NCBI RefSeq assembly: GCF_043641665.1
Contig: NC_092186.1
Span: 16,883,001-16,947,000 of the forward strand
Reading direction: 5' to 3'
Source: Enoplosus armatus
Lineage: Eukaryota > Chordata > Actinopteri > Centrarchiformes > Enoplosidae
DNA: 64,000 nucleotides
Each line of letters opens with the position of its first letter. The first letter of the stretch is position 1. The position numbers and the translations under genes were made by a program. Shown here in pieces: positions 1 to 24,408 of this stretch. The notes below the pieces were generated by a model. It was not told the DNA's origin. It did no database searches and saw only the letters and a program-made list of their open reading frames with translations.

Positions 1-162
1 CCATTATTTCTGAACCTCTTCACTTCAGCTATATTTTGCGAGGTGTACTACACAACTATGCCTCTTTCCACATACTGTAAAAAAAAACCAAAACTGTTGG
101 ACTGGAAACTGTCCAAATTATTTATCCCGATATGCGCAGGAACACAGCCTTCCTCTCCTTAC
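1..162 (-). other. ppp1r2 intron 5, partial
   Basis: Intron downstream of exon 5 after the GTAAGG donor at 162-157. No further coding exon is visible before the edge of the window. Confidence 0.7.
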
Positions 163-13388
<13,226 letters not shown>

Positions 13389-13700
13389 TCCTACACGCTG
13401 ACTGTCAGACCGGCTGGCTCAACTATTTCTCTTCAACTGATTTTCTGATTCTGTGATTTCTGCGACTCAATAACCAAAGACAGGTTCGGTTTTAAACATG
13501 CTCCCTGTCATAACTCAGTGCTCTTCCATAAAGTAAAGAGAAACCTAGGCAGGATCCTACGTGCACTTGTGGTTCGGCATATCTACTCTCCGGTTGATCA
13601 CTGAGTGGCGGGGTAACAGCACTACTAGCGGGTCTGCTAGGCTGCCAACATCGCGAGATTCTGAGACGCGAGCTCATACCGTCCTATGAGAATTACAAAT
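13389..13700 (-). promoter_or_regulatory. ppp1r2 5' UTR and promoter region
   Basis: Sequence directly upstream of the ppp1r2 ATG. The word TCTCGCGA reads on the minus strand at 13658-13651. This is most of the TCTCGCGAGA element found in broadly expressed vertebrate promoters (bound by BANP). The transcription start site is not determinable by eye. Confidence 0.5.
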
Positions 13701-13993
13701 GCTGCCTGCTCAGAGATTTCAGTCATAAAGGCGACTTTATGCCATTTCTCATAAATGTAGACTGTAACAACTAATATTTTGGGGTATGTTGTTGTATTTT
13801 AGAAATTAATGCGAATGCAGGAATGAATGCAAGAACTGTTCGTTGATACTAAACCTATGTATGCTTGAAAAGAGGCTGTTTGCTCCTTCAGAAATAGCAA
13901 AATTTTGACTTACTCATAGTTACATGAAATCCCGTTGTGTTTCCTTCCTGGAATATCTATCTACAACCTATCAACAATACAGAATTTTTAGCT

Positions 13994-14572
13994 TTTATTA
14001 AATTGTTGTGCTTTTTTGTCCTTACTGATTACTGTACATTTTTAATAAGCCCTCCCTGCACTGTGTATGTACATACATCCAAATAAGAAGCCATTTGCTC
14101 TAAAAGTGCCATTTAATTGTCACCTTAAAGAACAAAGATACACAAGAATACAAATTATTTATGCCAACAATAGCATACTACAATTCATTCTTTGTATAGG
14201 CTATAATCTCTCATTTAATCTACCTCTGACCTCGCCGTAAAATGTTGTTGGGTCATTTATCTGCTCTCACATTGTCTTTATATCTCCCACAGAAGACACC
14301 ATGACCATAAGTAAAATTTAAGAACATATCTGTATATGTCTATATCCATAACGTCTGTCTCATCTCTTTCTGTGTACAGCAATAAAAGGCAGAGATTTGG
14401 CTAAGCACATGAAGACAGACAGGTCATTTTCAATGACACACTAAGCCTGAGGTACACTCCTCAGTTGTCACTCTGAAGGATTCTTCGTTGTCCGCAGTGT
14501 TTCAAGCTGCCGATAGGAGGTCCACGTGCAGCTGGGGTGATGGGTGACAGATCTGGATGGGATCCATGAGTG
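13994..14572 (-). terminator. ankub1 3' UTR with candidate poly(A) signal
   Basis: AATAAA reads on the minus strand at 13999-13994 (TTTATT on plus), about 575 nt after the stop and a few hundred bases before the ppp1r2 promoter. Assignment rests on position only. Confidence 0.5.
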
Positions 14573-14654
14573 TCAGGCCATGGTGTGGACACACTTCCTG
14601 ATCAAGGTCCGTGCTATGCTCAGCTGCTTCAACCAAGACTTCTCTGTGAAGGTA
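14573..14654 (-). CDS. ankub1: ankub1 coding exon 6 (C-terminus and stop)
   Basis: The acceptor GATACAG precedes 14654. The exon encodes [20 protein letters not shown] and CVHTMA, then TGA at 14575-14573. It aligns with human EFKEKPWLQQLEIARTLAKK, so joining exon 5 to this exon restores the conserved C-terminus. Confidence 0.9.
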
Positions 14655-17600
14655 CTGTATCAGAGAAACATGCATTACACACAGTAAACAGTAAAGCTGT
14701 CATGTATACCATTTGATTAACATCTATAAGTCCTTATCAATAATTCATCAATTAATTGTGATAGTATATATGGTATATAACTTCAGTCAAAAGATTATGA
14801 AATCAATAGCCTCGGTTTTATGCCAGTAGTTTAGTTCATTCAGGTGTTTCTCCATATGTTTCCTTTCTTTTACATATTAACTCAAGCAACATTTTCCTGT
14901 TTTGTAAGGTAAAGAAATCTTACATTGTGCCAAAACGTTATTTAGATATCCACATTTCCCACCAAATCCATCCATGTAGCACAAAATATAAAATGTAGTT
15001 CAGAGGTCAGTCTCATTACAGCAGCCCCTAGAGCATGTTTAACTTAATTAATAAGTTACTGTACATGTGTCACTTACATAAAAGTAAATGTAACTACCCT
15101 CCTTAGCAAAGGCAGCGAATACATGTGTACAAAAACTGAATTAGCAACTGGTAACAATATATAACGTATAATATATAACAATATAACTATCCTTTGCTTT
15201 GAACCTCAAATAAGATGGCATTTATGAGACCCATCGGGATGTGTTTTTATTGCATATGAAGACATACAGTATAAAAGGATAGAGACCTAGCTATAGTCAA
15301 GCAGTATATGGCATTTTCTCTCGGTGTTAGTCCACAGCGGTGAGAGAAGGACTCCAGAGACGCAGTCAGAATATGGGAAGATTTTGGTGATGCACCAACA
15401 AACACCGGCCTGGGAATGCTTTCTCTGGTGATTGACGGGAATGTAAACCTGCCCCTGCATAAGCTGCTGTCTTCCTTACTGATTTCATCCAATAGGCCAT
15501 CCTCTCGACTTTTCACATCTTGTTTCTGCTTTTTCTGCATCTCTTTAAAGTCACCAGACTGCAGGCTGGGTAGATGCGGTGGTGCCCTTTTAGAGGGGAG
15601 GTGTGATACTGAAAGTGAGTATCTGATGGGAGGTAAGGGCTGCAATGCTTTGGCCTTGATTTCCCGACTCGGTTTGGTCAAAGCTTTCCTGGATTTGGAG
15701 GACATATTTGGCTGGCTGAAGCCATCTACCAGCAGCGTATCCTCCACCCTGGCTTTGAAGGCAGCACTGGTGTAGTGGCATCGGTTGGTGGCTGCCCTTT
15801 TCTGCCCCAAACTCACCCAGTGTTTAATCTTGAGGTAGGTACGCATGGACAGCGACATGTTTGGCAGGGATACTACTGAGCACAGCTTGTTGGCTAAGTA
15901 GCGCACACAATCCCTGTGGCCACGCTGAATAGCAACTTTCAAGGGGCTACGACCTCCAGGGTCCCGACAAGCCAAGGTCAAAAGGTTCTTGGTGATGAAG
16001 AGTTTGAGTATGAGGAGCTGACTGCTCTCTGCAGCTAAGTGGATGGGGCACTTTCCGGTGTCTGGGTGGGCGGTTTCCTGGCACCACTGGCGGTACGGAT
16101 GGACTCCCACTGGTTCCTCAGCATGCACCCCCCTCTCCAACAGCCAGCCTGCCAGATCCAGGTGGCCTAAAGAGGCAGCGATGTAGAGTGCTACCTGCAG
16201 CTGAAACCTGGAAAAACAGGGCAAGAAAGATTTACTTTTTTGTGTAAGATTGCTCTCTGACTCATTTTGGATAATATTCACAACTGTAGTTCTGTCCTAA
16301 TTTTATTCGTGTCGGGAATTTCTGACCTCATTACTGGCTTCTTCTCTGACAGGTGGCTCTGTACTGTCAATCTGTGGCCCAGGAGGCTACCCTGGAGGAA
16401 CTCCACCCATCCATCCCATGTGTCCAAACGGAGAGTAGTGCCTTTGTTAAAAAACAAAAAAAACACACATGGAAAATAAATCAAATCGATTCAATTTTCA
16501 TTCTTTTTTAACTTCAGATTTGTCTGTGCATGGCTTCTTTTCTAGACTACACAAAATAATATATATTAATAATTAGCTACTCAGCACTCACTATGAAGTT
16601 ACACATATCAATCACTTAGCAGCACAGACAGAAAGCAGGCCATACCCACTTCGATGGCATAGTCTTGCAGTTGGTTGCAGTCATAAAGTTGCACACCAGT
16701 GGGTGTGCTCAGTCTGAAGGTGCTGACAGGAAGGCCACTTTGTGTGGACACCACAGTTTTCAATTGAGCAACAGACATATGCAGAAGAGCCTCGCTTCCC
16801 ATGATTGGTAAGGTTTCCCCTGTCACAGCATTGAACACACGCATCACAGGCCTTTGTTCACTCTGAAAAATAATTATAATGGAAAAGTTTATATTGCAGT
16901 TGCAGTTAATAGTACACAAGAGTAATTGAAGTCCCAAGATGAATCCCTGTTTATCGCTGAAGTTGGTGAAAACCAAACTAACAGCTAAAACTTTCAAATG
17001 TAATTCATGAGGTACATGAGTCAATTTCACATTGTTACTTTAATTAGTTTAAAGCTTGAAGTTTAAAGTGACAGGTGTTATTGTTCTCAAGTTCATTGTA
17101 TATATATTATCTGTATCTTTTTGTTTAATGTAAAATACAGCAAATGCAGTACACAAACAAAGTGGAGTTTGCTGCCACCCTGTGGTTGGCATTATGGACA
17201 ATCACATAACATGAAGTGCCACCTGATACTATTGAAAAGACTGCCAGTACTGAATTGTCTAGATAACTTTACTGAGGGAAACCCATGACCTAGAATGCTT
17301 TTTGCAATGCATGTATAGATTTATCTGCAAAAGCTCTGTACATGATTTACCATATTGACATGTATAAGTACACATTTGAGGACCAGCGGGTGGCCCATTG
17401 AAGTGGGCAAAAATGTAACTTAATAAATAAATGTGAAATGTCAAAGCAAAGTTACCCAGATCAAAACATACAAAAGTCTGGAGAGTGAAACTGAACCAAA
17501 ACACTATAAAGGCCTTTAGAAAAACAACTACATTTATGAGAGGATGTTAAATGATGACAAAAGCTTAAAAGGGACACGCACACACACACACACATGCTTA

Positions 17601-18847
17601 CCACTGTCAACTTTTACACAAGGTTGCCTGGTGATGAGCCTGGAATGTGTCCCAATATCAAAAACAGAGTAATGGGGACAAACTAAAGATTTCAGACAGC
17701 CATAAACTTGTTTCTCTCCAAGCTGCTTCTCACATGGGAACATCTTGTTCCCTATTAGTGCTCCAGTCTGAAACAAAATTCACTCACTGTAAGAAGGATG
17801 TCTTTGATGAAAAATAATCCCAAGTAATGAATATATATGCAGTAAAATGCTAATTTTAGCAGCCCTGAAGTGAAAAGATTAAGAATAATGTGTTTTTGAA
17901 GTTAATTGTCAGTGATTGTATTCAGTGGAACAGAAATTAACTAAATATGCACCAAAGAGTAGAAGTTAGAAGAGTGACCTCTGACCTCCCTGGAAATTGA
18001 TGAAAGTAAATTATTTTCTTTGGGGTTAGCAACAAGTGATGTGTGGTAAGTAGGAAAGTTGGAGGTGACATTACACTTTCATAAAATCTTTGAACTGATT
18101 AGAAAGTTGGTTCCAATTTTTCACATAGGCTACAAAAGTCTTCTGAATCTATTCTTTAATGTTTTATTTTTGTGCAAATAAAATATATTTTAATGCCAAT
18201 ACTGCACCTTAAAAAAATAGCTTCTAAAGAGTAGGCCTAAAGCAAAGATGCACTTCAGCATCCTCTCTCTGTGTGCATCACAGTAAGCTGATTGTATTTA
18301 CTGCAAATCCCAACACAGCTCCAAATCTCTAAACCCTTTTGATGTTTTAATACCTTTATCAGGCATCGGATGGCACTGCCACTTGTGATGCCCACGTCGC
18401 ACAGAGCCCAGCTGTCCTGCAGCGCTGCACCACCATAGCTCAGCACCAGGTACTGCCAGACCTGCTTGTCATTGCAGAGTTGCACAAGAAAGTTATCCTA
18501 CAGAAAGGAGCAGAGTGGAAATGTGTGGAGAAGTGGAACCAAGAAACACAGTTCTTAATAGACCATGTTCGCTTTCCTGTATGAGTGAGTAAAAAAAATC
18601 TAGTATATAGTATTTCACCACTACAAGCAACATTATGCCAAAGATGTGATAAACCCATGTCCAAATCAACAAGCGGATTTTCAAAATGCAGTCAAAAGTT
18701 AGAAATTAAGCTCCATTAACAGTACAGCACTGGGACACCACTGTAGCTTTTTATTACCTTCACCATCTGCTTCATAGCCCCCACAGTCTGATCTGGAGGG
18801 ACGTCAAAAGGCTCACAGGAGCCCTCAAAGATGATGAAGACCCTCAT
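14573..18847 (-). CDS. ankub1: Ankyrin repeat and ubiquitin domain containing 1, six coding exons
   Basis: Coding exons on the minus strand are 18758-18847, 18354-18497, 16646-16862, 16327-16441, 15287-16207 and 14573-14654. Together they make 1569 nt, or 522 residues; the human protein is of similar length (about 540). The first exons form a ubiquitin-like fold starting [21 protein letters not shown] second ubiquitin-like segment ([16 protein letters not shown]...) ends in [11 protein letters not shown]. Ankyrin-type helices follow ([58 protein letters not shown]), then a basic, Ser/Pro-rich disordered region, then the conserved tail [11 protein letters not shown]...[13 protein letters not shown]. 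The order and wording match vertebrate ANKUB1. Molecular function is not established; the domains suggest a protein-interaction role. It lies head to head with RNF13, as in other vertebrates. An alternative, shorter 3' end is possible (see the intronic poly(A) site). Confidence 0.95.
15246..15251 (-). terminator. Candidate intronic poly(A) signal in ankub1
   Basis: AATAAA on the minus strand overlaps the stop codon reached when exon 5 is read through its weak donor (TAA at 15249-15247). It would allow a composite terminal exon. Confidence 0.45.
15287..16207 (-). CDS. ankub1: ankub1 coding exon 5 (ankyrin repeats and disordered region)
   Basis: A 921-nt exon. The acceptor is TTTTTCCAG; the donor after 15287 is AG|GTCTCT, which is weak. 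It carries the ankyrin-like repeats, the conserved [12 protein letters not shown] signature, [22 protein letters not shown] (human KVGDTVMVDGFTKPKMTSKS), and the start of the C-terminal tail [11 protein letters not shown]. Confidence 0.93.
16327..16441 (-). CDS. ankub1: ankub1 coding exon 4 ([10 protein letters not shown])
   Basis: The acceptor is AACAAAG and the donor AG|GTCAGA. It encodes [20 protein letters not shown] then [19 protein letters not shown], matching human [24 protein letters not shown]. Phases fit exons 3 and 5. Confidence 0.92.
16646..16862 (-). CDS. ankub1: ankub1 coding exon 3 (second ubiquitin-like segment)
   Basis: The acceptor is TTTTTCAG and the donor G|GTATGG. It encodes [20 protein letters not shown] through [15 protein letters not shown], aligning with human YVFNAVTQDTMPVM...MYDCNTLKDYQTDIG. 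Phase 0 in, phase 1 out. Confidence 0.93.
16863..18353 (-). other. ankub1 intron 2 with an exon-like segment
   Basis: A 1.5 kb intron. The only structured part is 17602-17767, an open segment with a consensus acceptor (TTTTGTTTCAG) and donor (GTAAGC) that would shift the reading frame if spliced in. A short (CA)n lies at about 17577-17594. Confidence 0.7.
18354..18497 (-). CDS. ankub1: ankub1 coding exon 2
   Basis: The acceptor is CTGTAG and the donor AAG|GTATTA. 48 codons encode [20 protein letters not shown] and AIRCLIK, matching human LELMYAGAALKDSWSLADVG. Phase 0 at both ends. Confidence 0.92.
18758..18847 (-). CDS. ankub1: ankub1 coding exon 1 (start of ubiquitin-like domain)
   Basis: ATG at 18847-18845 begins [16 protein letters not shown], matching the human start MRIFIAFEGSFEPFDV. 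An in-frame ATG seven codons upstream exists, but homology supports the downstream one. The donor is AAG|GTAATA, phase 0. Confidence 0.9.
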
Positions 18848-21100
18848 GGTGAGGACATCCGTCCTCATCTGTTTGGCTCCTCTGTGGTGCTCTGGTGGGA
18901 CAGAAGAGAATGTCAGAGGCGCAGTCATTGTAGGGAGGGGGGTGCAGTGGTTGGGTGGGGAGAGTTTGGGAAGGCACTCCTTGATAAGTGGTAAATGTTT
19001 TTGACACCCCATAATAAATATTATTAAAAACGAACAAGTGCAAGAAATGAAAAGAAAATGAATGAAATGAAAAGAAAAAAAAAACTTGAACTAATTATAA
19101 AGAAAAAACACACCTGGGATTGGCCATGGTATAAGCCTACAATATAAATATGCAAGGTTATTTTTCTTTTACTAAGGCACATGTTAAAGTGCAGTTTAGT
19201 GATTTATATAGTTCTTTATCAGTCTCAAATGACTTTACAGAGACAGAAAAAACAAATAATCATAGTACAAACGTATACAGGCTTTTTTGTTGAGTACATT
19301 GTAAAGCACAAAGAAGAAATCTATCTCAGCATTTGTAGATATGTAATAAAATACTGTGTTGCACGTGACGATTTCCAGTTTCTGAGACACAACACTGGAG
19401 TTTGATTTAGTCTCATGTCATCTGTACTCCTGACCTGCCTCTGCTTTTACAGCAGCAATTAGACTTTACCACACATGCCTGGTCTCTTGGTCTCAAAGTT
19501 CAAGTGTTTGTTATAGACTTATTTGCTGAGGAGGACATTACACAGTAATACAGGAGAGGTCGTACATGAATGACTCAAAACAAACCATTCTCAACAGAAT
19601 ACAGCATCTAACTGCAGTACATGAGCATATTTGCGGAGAGGACTATCACGAGACAAAAATCAGAATCTTGGGAAAAAAATCAGGTGCAAACTGAAACATC
19701 TCAATTAATCTGCTATTCAAAAATATTATTTTATATCTAAAACTACTAACAGTACAATAAATGTAAACTGCTTTATGTGTGACTCCAGTTGGAGACGTGG
19801 CCCCAAACCCAACACAGTCTGACGTCAGCTCTTTGCTCTACGCACAACAAAAGGACAAAAGGACTACGCACTGGTTTCACGCTGTGTTGGAGGAACGTAA
19901 CAGTAATTTGAAATGTTCTGTGATAGTTTTAATGGGGAACTGCTAATTTGCATTTGACCTTTTAAAGTCTGAAGCTGTCCATGGTGGTTTTGTGTTCAAT
20001 CTTGGCTCGGAGCAAACACTGACTCCATTTCTCAAGGTCCAAGTTGTGATGATTTCTGTTTTTCGAGCATGAATCAGAACACAAATGTGATCTAAATATG
20101 GAAATGTATATGAAAATTGTATAATCCATTAAGGGAAATAAAAGAAAGGCATACCACCTTCAGGCTACTGTAGCAGAGTACACTCAATCCGTTTTACCGC
20201 CCTGGACTTTGAATTTTGAGTTATTGTTTGAATGATTCTTTTATCCTTTGTTAATTTTGTTTTTATTGTGAAATATAGCTTTACGTTGTTGATATTAATA
20301 AAATATGTTATTTATTTATATTCATTTTTCTGTAACCAGCATTGGTTGATTCGCAGGGAGCACTGTAATTTCCATAATTTAATGAATGGTTAAATTTAAC
20401 CTTGAACAATATCAAAATATTTGTTTAAAGTTTAAAGATATACTCAAATGTTTTACTTAAGTACAAGAAGTAATATGATCAAAATAATTACAGAATGATG
20501 AAAAATTACTCTCTTGCGGAAGAGTGTTCCCTTTCAGAATGTGGCATGTCGATGTCCCCAGAGTTTTAATGCTTTATGTGGTCATACTTCTTCACATAAT
20601 CTTGAGAACTTGTAACAATGCATCAGATTTTACTAATTTACTGTAGGTTATGGATGTAAAGCTCTGCAAAGTAACTATTATTATATCTACACAAATATTT
20701 TTGCATGCAGAACAGGCTTGACCTCCTGGATTGCAGCCGTAAACACTGGTCATGCATAAAGGATTTCCTAAAAAGATGCACTCCATTTACTATAGAGGGT
20801 GCTAGAGATTTAAAAGTGTGAACTGTTTTCAAGACTTTTTTTTGAGGGTGGAGGGTGTCAACACTCGTGCTGATGAAAAAGAGGATATACTTTTTTCCAT
20901 TTAACACATATAGTTTCTTTAAAAGTTCCATTCTGCTGCCAGTTAATCGCACAATGCGCTGATGCAGCTGTAACAAAGTGTAAATATGGGCTAGCTGCTC
21001 GGTTCAGGCAGTTCATACGACTGTAAAAGGCAGTATGTGGTGCCATCCATTGACATATGTACGGTGCCATCACGTGGATATGTTTACGTCCAGAGTCATT
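18848..21100. other. Head-to-head intergenic region between ankub1 and rnf13
   Basis: About 2.3 kb that must hold the ankub1 5' UTR and promoter and the upstream rnf13 promoter. It is AT-rich, with no recognisable coding exon. A non-coding first exon of ankub1 may lie here (there is an acceptor-like CACCACAG just upstream of the ATG exon). Confidence 0.6.
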
Positions 21101-21109
21101 TCCGGAATA

Positions 21110-21250
21110 GAATGATTGACAGGTGATTCGTCCAATCAGACGCTGAATGTAAAGCGGTGCATGTGGCGGAAGTTTGTGCTCTCACATGAGAGAAGGAGCA
21201 ATCGGAGGGGATTAAACTGTAACGTTTATGTTCATATTCTCTGACTCACC
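21110..21250 (+). promoter_or_regulatory. rnf13 promoter region
   Basis: A CCAAT box on the plus strand at 21132-21136 and an ETS-type GCGGAAGT at 21166-21173 lie 150-200 bp upstream of the presumed first-exon donor. Their spacing is typical of a housekeeping promoter without a TATA box. The start site is inferred, not seen. Confidence 0.45.
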
Positions 21251-21385
21251 GTACAAACGGGATGAAGTCCATCCAAAATCGTCGGTGTTGCACATGATCC
21301 TTGACACGACGCATAGTAAAGGAGAGCGATGTCCGTGCCAGCAGCTAAGTTCCTGGACGAGATAAACCTCCAGGCAGAAATAAAG
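21230..21385 (+). other. rnf13: rnf13 presumed non-coding exon 1
   Basis: GC-richer sequence ending in AAAG|GTAAAC at 21385/21386, a good donor with no other plus-strand gene to use it. The 5' boundary is approximate. It contains an ATG at 21329-21331 opening a 19-codon frame to the donor (MSVPAAKFLDEINLQAEIK). RNF13 orthologues begin translation in the next exon, so this is probably an upstream ORF. Confidence 0.55.
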
Positions 21386-24155
21386 GTAAACACCCACGAC
21401 AAGCCAGCTAGCTACCTATGTTAGCATCAGGCTAACTCGGGCACAGGGCGCTCTGTTTTTGTAGCTAGCTGCACACCTTTTAGGGTGTCCATACCAGACC
21501 ACTGGTTTATTTATGTGTATAAATATACCCCAGAGAACTGGAGCTATCTCAAAGTGCTTGTCATTAACGCTACTGGCTATATTTGTAAAATCTGTTTCGT
21601 GTGTATACCGTAGCGTTACATTAGCCACTCAGATTTGGGGTTATAAAGGTTTAAAGTTTCTGATGAATGGTTATTGTTGGCAATGTTGGCAGCATGATTT
21701 GTCATTTGCTTTTTATCTTCTAATCACACTGGTTTGTAAGTTTAGCCGTCTCACAATTACCTCAGAGTGTTTTTTAAGAAAAGGTTATTGCAGTCATTTG
21801 GTGTTTAGTCATCACCTGCTTACAGTTGTCATGAGTGATGCTGCTTTCACTTCCCCTTTGCTTCTTCGTTGTTGAGAAGATCCTCTACATAGCCAGTTTT
21901 AGAGTGATGTCTCTGGCTGTCCTGCCACACAGTTTGGGAATCTCATGTAATAATCATTTTTAGAAGTAGAGTCACAGATGTAAGCTACTGTTTTCGTAGA
22001 GAAATGACCTGAGTAACAACTTGCAGGTAGGAAGACATGTTTGTAATCCTCTAAAACTCCTCTCTGAAATGTTGTATGACACTGATATTTAATTCAAAAA
22101 AAACATTAGGGTTGGGTGATATGATGATGTGTACTGTAAGACAAAATTTTGGTTATACAGTGCAGCTCTCCCTGTAATATTGCAAATAAGTGGGCAGGAC
22201 TGTTTTTTCCCCCCGATATTGGATATATAATATTGGATTATGAAGTGCCTTGATGTGTATTTAATTCTGCCAAAACAGACACCCCCATTACATTATTTTA
22301 TGTATAAACAGTTCCTCAATTCAGTGATTAAAATTATGTGACCTAATTTATGATATATAATTATGTGACCTAAATTATGATATATGTCAATATTGCAGTA
22401 AATATTACATATACTCTAATAGAATCTTTGATCCATATCTCCCACACTTAATATAAATTTATTTGTTGTCTACTTGAATGATCAAGAGTTACATTTTTTA
22501 GCTTGTGAATTTTGATACAATGCATAATATGAGTGAATATATAATATATAAAATATTATATATAATATATAATGAGTATTGGGAAGATGTTGTCATAGAT
22601 CTCTAGTTGGTCATCTTTTTATGGGTAAATAAATGGAGACTCACTTAAAGAATCAAATATGGCTTCACTGTACACATAACAAAATATTTTCTCCCAATGC
22701 CTTCTCTCCAGATCCTCTAGTGGTGATGATAATTAGACGATTGGCTGGTTTTTGGTCTCGACTGAGGAAATTAGGCGATGCCCTCACAGAGCAACATGCT
22801 TTACTAGAGGTGCTCAGTATGTAAGACTGCGTTTTGTGGGAAATGGCTGCAGCAGCATTAGTAGGACAGGAGGGATAAAAAGTTATATAACGAAGCCTCA
22901 CTCTCGTTTTCCACAGATGTGATTAGGGCTTAGAATTGAACCTCAGTACTTTGTTGTGCAGATCGGACAGATAAAGCATGTGTGATTTCATGAATAGATC
23001 TAGACTTCATTGTATTTAGCTGAAAGATGAAAGGGCTTTGGGCACTTAGTTTAGTTAATTACTAGTATGTACATGCGTACTTTTCTTTTAATATGACAAT
23101 TAGTATTTGTAATATGTATTTCTAAAAGATATTTACCAAAACTTATTTAGTTTGAGGAAACAGTGTGAAAGTCAGGATTTTACAGGTTACCTTTCAAGGA
23201 TGCACCTGCTTTAAAAAAGGTCACATTTGTCACATCTGAAAATATTTTGCCAAAACGAATCTTGCATTTTCTACATTTGAGCTGAGGCAATTTAGTGACT
23301 GCAGATGCTTAGACACAGTGGAGTGTTAAATAAATGAGGACAGGTGCTGTTAAAGTCTGTGTTTTTTAGATGTCCCCATCTGTTCGAAGCATTACTGCTA
23401 CAGTATAATAGGTACATTTGACATATATAAACTATACACATGGTGGCATTGCAATGAAATGAAAAAGACAGAAAATCTCTAATGGCCAGATCACACAATG
23501 TACACAACAAACCATGTAATCCTCAAACACTACTTCCCTACTTTGCAGCTTGACAACACAGCTTAGTGGGCCAAAGACCAGAAAGCCCTTAGCTGTTGTT
23601 TTCTCCTGACCTGATCACATGCCGTTTGTACTTGTACTTGTACCCCTTATGCTGTGATGTTAGGCCTGAAGCTCACTTCAGTTATGAGGCAACTGGCCAG
23701 CTAATGAACATAACAGATGCAAACATGAAGCCTCACAGGAACTAGCAGCAAGGCAGTCCTGATGCTGAGCTGAGACAGTAGCTTAATGAAAATTTACTGC
23801 AAGGAAAATATCGAAAAATCATTCTCCAAATGTGTTCTGCAAGCTGAAATTCGACTAAATTCCACTTCTAATGAACCTCCAGAGGGCATACACATGGAGT
23901 GAGATAATCGAAAGACCAGACGCAGGACAGTGCACTGCTGCAGCAATCGGCTGGAGTCAAACACCTGAAAATAGCATGACACAGTCCACTGGGTCAACGG
24001 CTGAATCCCAGTGCAGCTAAATTGGTGTTATGAGCCAAATATGGAAGGTTTCTCTTCAACACGCCAACAACAACAGACAATCAAACAACATCACACCTGC
24101 ATGAAAGTTCCTCTTCTGTAGCTCACATGTACACAAACATTGGTGTCTTTTCTAG
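21386..24155 (+). other. rnf13 intron 1
   Basis: A 2.8 kb AT-rich intron. It contains two tandem copies of a 27-bp unit at 22332-22385 and an AT palindrome near 22535-22575. No exon recognised. Confidence 0.6.
22332..22385. repeat. 27-bp direct tandem duplication
   Basis: Two adjacent copies of AATTATGTGACCTAA... (22332-22358 and 22359-22385), differing at one or two bases. rnf13 intron 1. Confidence 0.85.
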
Positions 24156-24294
24156 GTGTGACGACAGCAGGCGGTGTATAGGGGCTTCACTGCAGGCCAG
24201 TGTGCGTGGTCATTTGTGTGTGTGTGTGTGTTTATGGTTGTGTATGTTTGTGAGTGAGTGGCATAGCAGCGGGGGGTTGTAACGTGATGCCAAG
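24156..24294 (+). other. rnf13: rnf13 5' UTR part of exon 2, with upstream ATGs
   Basis: A candidate acceptor TTTTCTAG ends at 24155. The leader carries a (GT)n tract at about 24217-24231 and three upstream ATGs (24234, 24244, 24287). All are out of frame with the main ATG at 24295 or stopped before it. The acceptor choice is inferred. Confidence 0.45.
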
Positions 24295-24408
24295 ATGCTG
24301 CTGTCCCTGGGAATGCTGATGCTGTCGGCCACGCAGATTTACACCATCTTCACTGTCCAGATCTTCGCCTTCCTCAACCTGCTACCCGTGGAGGCCGACA
24401 TCGCCGCT
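24295..24408 (+). CDS. rnf13: rnf13 coding exon 1 (start, signal peptide)
   Basis: Begins [20 protein letters not shown] and ends [10 protein letters not shown]. The human start is [20 protein letters not shown]. The donor is GCT|GTGAGT, phase 0. The ATG is chosen by this homology. Confidence 0.96.

Noticed and set aside
15416..15775. A 119-residue plus-strand open frame
   Set aside because: It is antisense to ankub1 exon 5.
20638..21073. Overlapping minus-strand open frames just upstream of rnf13, considered as a divergent gene
   Set aside because: The frames do not join with clear splice sites and show no known domain; the region looks like intergenic or promoter DNA.
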